Positions 55,880-64,000 of a DNA stretch of 64,000 nucleotides are shown piece after piece; within the stretch, counting starts at the first letter, position 1; each line of letters starts with the position of its first letter. The notes beneath the pieces were generated by a model. That model ran no database searches, was not told the origin of the DNA, and saw nothing but the letters and a program-made list of their open reading frames with translations. The stretch is from Phaeosaccion multiseriatum (lineage: Eukaryota > Ochrophyta, other classes): assembly GCA_965112735.1 (NCBI GenBank), contig OZ218955.1, forward strand, positions 3,224,001 to 3,288,000, read 5' to 3'. The position numbers were made by a program, and so were the translations under genes.

Positions 55880-56696
55880 CTAAATGGGTTATAAATTTAT
55901 ATTTCAATTTATAATTGAGTAAACTTGCGCAGTGTTGGAAGAGTCCTGGTGTCAGGACGAGTAGCTCCCTCATCCATCTTCTCCCCCCCCGTCCCGACCT
56001 CCTCCTCCGCGCACCTCCATGCGGATGAAAGGACCACCCACTTGCTCCGATTGAAGCGCGTGTTCCCAGCAGGCTCGATGGGGCTTGTAGGAGAAGGTTG
56101 GCAACCAAGGCGGTGCGGAAACCGGACGGCTGACTGCATGCTGCTCCCCTTCCTTCTCCTCTGTTGTTGCTGCTTGTCCTCCCTCCTCCTCCTGCTGTCC
56201 TGTTGCTGCTGCTGCTACCGGTAGAAGGCTGATTTGAGTAGGGGCCAGGTGCGGGTGTGGATTGCGGGTAGGACAGAAGTCAGTAGACAGGAAGAAAAGC
56301 ACTCTAGCACTACTGGCTCTGAGAGGGAACACGCTTGTGCGGCTGTCCGTGCTCTCCAGCCCGCAGGCATGGGTACGTGAGTGGGGGTCAGAAGAGCTGT
56401 GCGCTGCTTCTTGCAAGGAAAGGCGCCCATACATCGGGGAAAGGCGGGAAAAAGGCTCCAATCCTCACTGTCAGTGACATAGGATTCCCCGGGGGGGGGG
56501 GGGGATCTTTTCTCTCTCTAACAACGTGCTGTTTGCCTGCTGAAAGGAGCAGTTGAGACCCGTAGATGGCCCCCTGCCGCACATCAGTAACTCACGCACG
56601 TGTGAGTTAGTTCCACAAAGCAATCAAAGCGAAAAGAGGTCCGGTCTAGCAGAGAGAGACAAAGCAACGGCAGAGGCGTCGAGCGAGGGGGGGAAG
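55880..56696. other. intergenic, no convincing gene
   Basis: AT-rich ATTTATATTTCAATTTATAAT at 55890-55915 fits the 3' end of the peptidase gene. Frames further on have no recognisable motif. The frame of the next gene is open back to an ATG at 56553, so its 5' end may reach into this region. Confidence 0.5.
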
Positions 56697-59600
56697 ATGG
56701 TGCTCCCGCTACTGTCGCCGCAGATGATCAACGAGATGGTAAAGAAGAGCCACAACAGAGCGGGCCAGCGGAGAGGAGGGAGCCAAAGAGGAGGTACGTT
56801 GAAAAGTTGCGTGGCTCCTTTCATCGGGGCGGACTGCGTGAATGGGGCAAGGCAGCACCCGCCGCTTCCGCCCACCTTCTACTCTTCGCTCGTCTCACGA
56901 GGCCGTATGAAGTCTCAGACTACCTCTACCGCGTGTATGGTAATTGGTTTTCTTTGCTCCCCATACTTTCCCCCATTCCATTCCCGCCCACCACAGCCGG
57001 ACATGGCCAGCAGCAGCACGCGTTAGGTTGGCCACAACAACAACAGCAGCAGCATTCTCAGCCACATCAGCCGCAGCACACCCAACAGTCAACAGCAATC
57101 TCTAGCCAGAGTCAGAGTCAGAGTCAGAGCCAGAGCCAGAGCCAGCCGAGCGAAATCTTCCTCTTCAGCGCCGACCAGGGGCAGCCACTCTCCCACCTGC
57201 CAGCCGTCGCCCACCAGCACGGAGGAGGTCATGGTAGGGGCAGCTCTGCGGGAAGTGCCGCAGGTGCGGGTATGCGCCAGCACTCCGCGAGGGACGACAG
57301 TCAGCAAGACACCATGCCGGGGGTGGACGGCAGCAGGCCCTGGATACCGGAGTGGCAGCGGAAGGCCCCTCCACACTACGCAGGCGGGGGTGTGGACGGG
57401 GTCTGTCCTCCTCCTCCTGCTGGTGGTGGTGCCAGTAGTGGTGCGGCGGCAAGTGTCAGTGGAAGCAATGTCTCTCATCAGAAGCTCGATGGCAAGCAGC
57501 CGAGCCACGGAGGGGCGCACCCCCGGGCAAGTGGGCATGGGCAGCAGCACACCCATAACGCAGGAGGAGGAAGACGCGCTACAAAGGGGGCTCCTTTCGG
57601 CCCCCAGGCTTCCGAGCTGTCACACTCACAGTCCTCCTGCTTCGAGGCCATGACGCAGGCCGAGTACCACACGCGACAGATGAACATGCTCAAAGGCCTG
57701 GACTCGAGGCTGGAGGAAGTGGGGGACAGCGTCCAGGCTATTGAGGAGCAGGCCGACCGCTTGAGGAGCCTGTTGGAGGAGGTCAAGGACAAGGAGAGCG
57801 ACCACATGCACATGCAGCAGCATGGGGCCGGTGGAGACACTGCTGCTGCCACCGCTACCGAAGCTGCGGCCACCGCTGCCGAAGCTGCTACCGCGGCTGC
57901 TGCCTCTGCGGCTTCGGCGGCTGCGGCGGCTTCGGAGGCTTCGGCTATCGCAGCTGCTACACAGGCTGCACAGACGGGTAGTGCCCCTGCTGCAGAAGAA
58001 GCGTTGGCCACTCACCGCAGTGACCAGACCGCCTCCTCCTCAGCCGTTCAAGATGCGATGCGTGACTCTGCACGATTGATGGAGCGGCAAGTGGAACAAG
58101 TCGTTGGAGCCATGTCCAGCATGGAGGGCAGGCTCCTGCAGCAGATGGAAACGATTATGCGAGACCACCTCACCGCCTTGACGAAGCGCGTGGTCTTCGA
58201 GGAGTCGGTCTCCGAGTCGAGGCGGCACGCCAGCAGCAGCGGACCTGCTGGGGAAGAGGGAGGCCGCGCCCTTCCTTCTCCCCTTTCCCCTCCGCCTCCT
58301 CCTTCTTCGACTCCTTCTTCTTCCGGGGGTGGCACCGTTGCGCAAGTCTTGTCGCGGGCCAGCAGCACCAGTGGCGTCACTACAACGAGCACCAGACCGA
58401 GTGCTATCATGGCCCTCGGAGACTGCTCAGCGCGTTGCGGTGAGAGTGTGGGTGGAACGGTTGCAGCGGCCGATCGTCGAGGCTCAGCATCTGACGACAG
58501 AGGAAAAGCGGCAGGAGCAGCAGAGGTGGCTATTGGTGCAGGCCCTGAGACCCTCCCCGCCCCCCGGGGTGGCTTGGGAGTCGAAAGCTCTCCTTCCCGG
58601 GCCCGTCGACTCTCTTCGCATGGTGGCCACCAGCTGGGGGAAGCATCTTCCTCGGTGGAGGAGGAGCCCTTCCCATCCGCTGCATCGGACGACGTCTCAT
58701 CCGCTTCTACTGCTGCTGCTGCTGCCGTCACGCCCGGTCACAGCAACAGGGACAGGATGAGGGGTGGTTCAGAGTCGACGTGCAGAGGGGCTCCACCTCC
58801 ATACCTACGCCCTGCTTCAGGCGGAACGGGAAGAGCACTTTCGGCTTCGGCGGGCTCTGGAGCTTCTACGGCCGTGACACCGGTGGGAGCTCCTGCCTCT
58901 CAGCCCCCCCTCGATACCCGGGGGGGCGGCCGCGAGTCTGGAGGGCAACCGCAGCAAGGCGAGCAGGATGGCCCCGAACTACAGATGCAGCCTCCACCGG
59001 AGAGGCGCGTGCGGTGGCAACAGCACCATGAACGGCAGTTGGACGACGCTGAGGCGGGCGATGCGGTGGCACCACAAGGGGAGCGAGAGAACAGCGGCAT
59101 GGCTGGCATTCCTCCTCTTGAGGATAGCGCTTCGAATGGTGATGGCTTTGGCACAAGCTATGACGGCGGCTCGAGCCTCGAGGACAGCATGGCGTACTCG
59201 AGCCTCGAGGACAGCATGGCGTACACTCACGGGTCATCCCCCAGCGGCGCCCTTGGGGCAGGAGCAGGGGCAGGGGCAAGAGCGGGGACAGGGGGGCGAT
59301 TGTTTGAAGGTGGTCAGCGCTTCTCTTGGACAAACAAGGACACTTCTGGTGGCCCCACTAGACCCGATGATGAGTCTGAATCGTCCATTGGGACATCGTT
59401 GGGAGCCTCTCCCACGTCGCAATCCTTCTCCTTGGGGTCATCCTTGGCCTTGGGAGCTACAGCGGCGTCGATGCAGGGCGCAGAGAGCGCGTTGCTCGAA
59501 GAGGAGAGCTTTGATGAGAGCGTGAGCATGACTTTGGAGCAGTGGATACGGAGAAAGGGCCTTGACGGTGGCGAGGATACGACGCCTCCCACTTCTACTA

Positions 59601-61309
59601 CGCCGGGGGCGGGGGCATGCAGGGGGGGTGTTGGGACGGCGGGGAGGGCCCCCGCTGAGAGTAGTCGCACAGCAGGGCAGCAGCCTCAGGGCACAACGAG
59701 TCAGCCGTACTCTCTCGCCGCCACCGGGAATGTGACTCCGACAAAGAGAGGTGGTGGTGGTGGAGGTGACCCCGATGGAGCGAGAGCCAGTTTCAGAAGG
59801 GGTACCAACCCCAGCAACAGCGGCACCAGCACCACCGACAGAAGACAAGACAAGAAGAATTTCACGCCGGTCGATGCTGAGGTTGAAGTCGCTCCTCGGC
59901 AGGCGTATGCCGATGGAAAAGCCAGCGGCAGCAGCAGCAGAAGCGCTGGCCCGGCCACTGGCGGTATCAAGACGTACCAGACATCGAAGAGTCAGAGGGC
60001 CGCGAGGTATCGAGGGGGGGTAGAGGCAGGGCCGGGAGAAGAAAAAGACCATGACCAAGGCCGAGACCACGGCCGAGACCACGGCCGAGACCAAGGCCAA
60101 GGCCAAGGCGGAGGAGCAGAGATGAGCCAGGGCCAAGGCCAAGGCGGAGGAGAAGACATGAGCCAGCAGGGCATGGTCGAGTCGGTGCAGGGCAGTGGCG
60201 CCGTCCCCGTCCTCGAGCTTCTCATCACACCACCTCGCGAAATGGAACCGTTGGCGAGCGGTCGAAAGCGTTGGTATTGCCACGTTGGCGCTTGTCAGAA
60301 GGTGGCGAAGGTGGAGGGTAAGTGCAAGAGGCATGCCAACGAGGCCAAGCAGCTGCGGCACCAGCAGAAGCACCAGCTGCTCCTGCAGACATGGAAGCAG
60401 GAGCAGGATCTGCAGCAGCAGCGGCAAGCGCAGCTGCAGCAGCAGCAGCAGGAGGAGGAGGAGGAGGGTCGACCGAAGAATGCGGCTCTTCCGAGCGAGA
60501 AGGAGGAGGGGGACGCTCACATCAGAGACGAGTCTTCTTTGCGAGAGTCATTCATTAGAGGCGCGGCGGCGGAGGGTCAGCCTCTGCAAATGGCAAACGG
60601 GGGGGGCAAGGAGGACAAGAGGGGGCCTGGGCCGGCTGCGGCGCGTCTCCCGCGCCGAAAAGAGCTCCTTCAGCCACAGCAGTTGGAGATACAGCAACAA
60701 CCGTTGGTGCCGAGGAGCCAGCGGTACTCTGAGGCATCACTGGCGGGCCCCTGCCTGGGGGACGAAAGCATGCCGGAGGCGGAAAGCGTGGGAGACAGCT
60801 TGTTCTGCGAGCTCGACAATGGCTTTCGGAGCTTTCAGGCCGGGACAGAGGCTGACGAGCGCCGTGTGGGGCGGGAGTCATCGCCGGCCCAACAGCCGTC
60901 TCAGCTGGGAGCCCGAGCAATGCATCCGCGGGGTGGTGACGAGGCGCAGCAGCAGCAGCAGCAGCAGCGGCGGCAGGAGGGAGAGGGTCGGAGGGCAGCC
61001 GGCGGTGGGCTAGAGATGGCAGCAGACGGGCCCAAGTCTTTGACCACTCCGCCCACCAAGAACAAGAGGCGGCGACTGCAGCAGCAGCAGCAACAGTTGG
61101 TGGTACAGCAGCAGCAGAAGCAGCAAAAGCAGCAGCCCCATTCAAGCGGTGGATGGGGTGTTGCTTCGCCGCCAGTCAAGAAGCGGAAGAAGCAAGGCCA
61201 GGGCTGCCACGCTCGGAGTCAGGGTGAGGGCCAAGGTCAGGGTCCGAGTCAGGGTCCGAGTCAGGGTCAGCTGAAGAGCGACAAGCAGCAAGGCTGGGGT
61301 AGGTCATAG
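56697..61309 (+). CDS. large Gln/Ser-rich protein with one CX4CX9CX2H finger and a coiled coil
   Basis: Exon 1 56697-56793 (start MVLPLLSPQMINEMVKKSHN) joins exon 2 56997-61309 at G/CC, giving 1469 residues. An in-frame ATG at 56553 would add 48. A heptad-rich segment at about residues 240-280 (MLKGLDSRLEEVGDSVQAIE, then EQADRLRSLLEEVKDKES) predicts a coiled coil, followed by an Ala-rich helix and a second helical part (MERQVEQVVGAMSSMEGRLL). A short tandem repeat reads SSLEDSMAY twice near 59190. The only finger is WYCHVGACQKVAKVEGKCKRH at about 60273-60335, the same type as the fingers in the gene at 34170. Gln-rich runs come from CAG repeats, and basic KNKRR, KKRKK near the end suggest nuclear import. 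It is probably a transcription or chromatin regulator, by inference only. Confidence 0.7.
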
Positions 61310-62583
61310 CTCGGCGACGACTGGCCGCACGCGCGCACCCACACTGGCTGCCCCACAGCCAATCGTCCAATCGCCGACCCGACCCATTGTACCCGTCTAC
61401 GTACAGTACACCCACCGACATGGCACTGTATTTGTCTTTGGGTTGTGCTCTGGACCTTTGTTTGCGCCATTGTGCCTTCAACACCTCGACAAGTATGTGT
61501 GCCTTCGGCTCTTGCGCCCTGCGGGGGTGGGGCTTGCCTTGGTGAGATACGATTGGGGTATGGCGGGCTTGTTGCAAGTGCCCATACGCCTGTGGCCTCC
61601 TGCTGGCAGCGTACCCTCTACGCCTTAGGGCTTCCTCCTCCCCGACTCGTTTCCTCGTGGGTCACACTACCTCACGTGTTTAGTCAGTGGCAGCCACGCC
61701 AGCAAGGGAGTGAACCTTCCAGAAACAGCCGAACAGAGTAGAGATAGATACTTAAAAAATAGTGACATACAAATAGGAAATAACGCATGATGTTCTTCCC
61801 CACCTAAGCTCTCTGCCCGAAGTGATGGGGGCCGGCAAATCAGTCGCAATTTCTTCCCATATAACTCCATCACATGGCGGCGGGTGGCCGACGACTCAAA
61901 GTATCCGCCGATACGAACCAAAGCAGCGATACAACTAACTATACAACCATCCACATCGGATCTGAATTCACAGGTGTGTAACGGCAGGCATGTAACGGCA
62001 GGCGTTTCGCGGTAGGCGTGCCTCATTGGCCCTGCACCAGCTTCTGCTGCTCCTGCGTATCACCAACTGCTGCTGCTGTTGCTGCTCATGCTGCTGCTTG
62101 CCGCTGGTGACGTGTCTCTCTCTTCTTCCTCCCCCCCGCTCTCTCTCTCTCGCCTGTTTATACATCTCTCTCTCTCTCTCCTCTCTCTCTCTCAGCCCGT
62201 GTACGGAGGAGGAAGCGCCCCTCCGCCTTGTGCCTGGTCATAAGAAGGGGGGGGCGGGACACTGTCGAGCCACAGAGGCACGCACGCACGCACATGCATG
62301 AAGGGGACGGGGCGAGGGGAGAAGGGAATGGAAAAACGAAGGGCAGTGAGTGGGTGAAGAGGTGGTGTAACGAAAGACAGGAACGCACACACACACACAA
62401 ACACACACCTGCCTCTATTATCACAACCGCACGAAGTGTAGTGTCATCGAAAGCCCCGTTCCTTCCCTTTCTCCTTCCCTCCCTCCGTCCCCTCCCCCCC
62501 TCCCTCCCTCCGTCCGTCTGTCCCTCCCTTCCTCCGTCCGTCCGTCCCCTCCCTCCTCCCTCCCTTCTCTCCTCCAACCCCCC
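61310..62583. other. convergent intergenic region, no gene seen
   Basis: Contains a dispersed-element copy at 62057, CT-rich sequence at 62106-62195 and CCTCC/CGTCC tracts at 62460-62570. The short direct repeats GTAACGGCAGGC (61978 and 61990) are notable but small. No frame shows a domain. Confidence 0.55.
62057..62072 (+). repeat. copy of the dispersed GTATCACCAACTGCTG element (intergenic)
   Basis: Exact 16-base copy followed by CTGCTGTTGCTGCTC. Confidence 0.85.
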
Positions 62584-63586
<1,003 letters not shown>

Positions 63587-63644
63587 CTGAAGTGATGAGG
63601 GGGGCATCATTGTGGGAGAACGGATGATGGTGATAGGATGGCAG

Positions 63645-63848
63645 TGTATGGTGGTGGTGGTTATGGTGGTAGTAATGGTGGTGGTGGTGGTGGTGGTGGT
63701 GGTGGTGGTGGTAGCGGTAGTGGTAATGGTGGTGGTAGCAGTAGTAGTGATGGTGGTGGTGGTGGTGGTGGTGGTATTGGTAGTAATGGTGGTGGTGGTG
63801 GTGGTGGTGGTGGTGGTATTGGTAGTAATGGTGGTGGTGGTGGTGGGG
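63645..63848 (+). repeat. (GGT)n microsatellite upstream of a copine exon
   Basis: About 65 GGT-type triplets with sparse AGT/ATT interruptions; ATTGGTAGTAATGGTGGTGG occurs twice. On the coding (minus) strand it is ACC-rich and leads toward the acceptor at 63587. Confidence 0.92.
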
Positions 63849-64000
63849 GAAGAGGCGTGAGGCAGGAGGAGGTGAGGAGTGAAGACCTACCGCCGAGTAC
63901 TAAAAATGCATCGAATTGATGAGCTCAACCACCTCGAGAACGAAGTCGAAATGAAGCTGAAGCAAGCGCATGTCCACACTCCACATCAATCTACCCTCTT

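Noticed and set aside
59438-60520. 360-codon minus-strand open frame inside the Gln-rich finger gene
   Set aside because: It is a Leu-rich shadow of the CAG/GAG-rich coding strand; the plus-strand frame has the finger, the coiled coil and correct splicing.

Overview
The window is eukaryotic nuclear DNA, most likely from a photosynthetic stramenopile (ochrophyte alga). Genes are split by GT-AG introns, and exon phases can be followed across whole genes. Several N-termini have a hydrophobic signal followed by a small residue and Phe (DAF, EAF, GAF), the bipartite plastid-targeting signature of algae with secondary red plastids. Two genes carry the CX4CX9CX2H fingers common in stramenopile genomes. 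Introns are full of simple repeats (GT, CTC, CCCCT, CAT, GAG, CGCA, CTAT, CTGT). The genus cannot be fixed from sequence alone. No rRNA, tRNA, CRISPR array or prokaryotic operon was seen.

Layout. 1-1135 (+): 3' end of a PDZ-like gene. 1224-6252 (-): large plastid-targeted protein of unknown function. 6506-11483 (+): anthranilate phosphoribosyltransferase (trpD type) with plastid presequence and long acidic tail. 11817-15847 (-): SirB1/transglutaminase-like protein with an N-terminal LYR motif. 15848-18065: a small island of mobile-DNA remains (perfect palindrome, retroelement 3' end, broken Pif1-like helicase, 412-bp foldback element). 18115-26310 (+): secreted cysteine-rich protein built from duplicated exon cassettes, thrombospondin type-3 repeats and a VWD-like C-terminus. 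26966-28190: three 3' fragments of one retroelement family. 28195-30536 (+): trimethyllysine-dioxygenase-like enzyme. 31420-33681 (-): frizzled-type cysteine-rich protein. 34170-36584 (+): seven-finger protein. 38271-43780 (-): FAD synthase-like PAPS-reductase/MoaB fusion. 43929-46619 (+): plastid-type methyltransferase. 47070-49768 (-): gamma-butyrobetaine-dioxygenase-like enzyme. 50194-55879 (+): proline iminopeptidase. 56697-61309 (+): Gln-rich single-finger protein. 62584-63586 (-): 3' end of a copine.

Genes mostly alternate strand, giving head-to-head pairs with short shared promoters (148-425 bp) and tail-to-tail pairs. Two enzymes could belong to carnitine synthesis (trimethyllysine and gamma-butyrobetaine hydroxylation), 16.5 kb apart. 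Otherwise the neighbours are unrelated housekeeping or cell-surface genes.

The most unusual pattern is a short sequence, GTATCACCAACTGCTG, recurring at least ten times in both orientations, in exons, introns and intergenic DNA and usually next to CTG/CAG runs. In exons it is read as peptides such as VGDT or QLVI. I do not recognise it as a described element.
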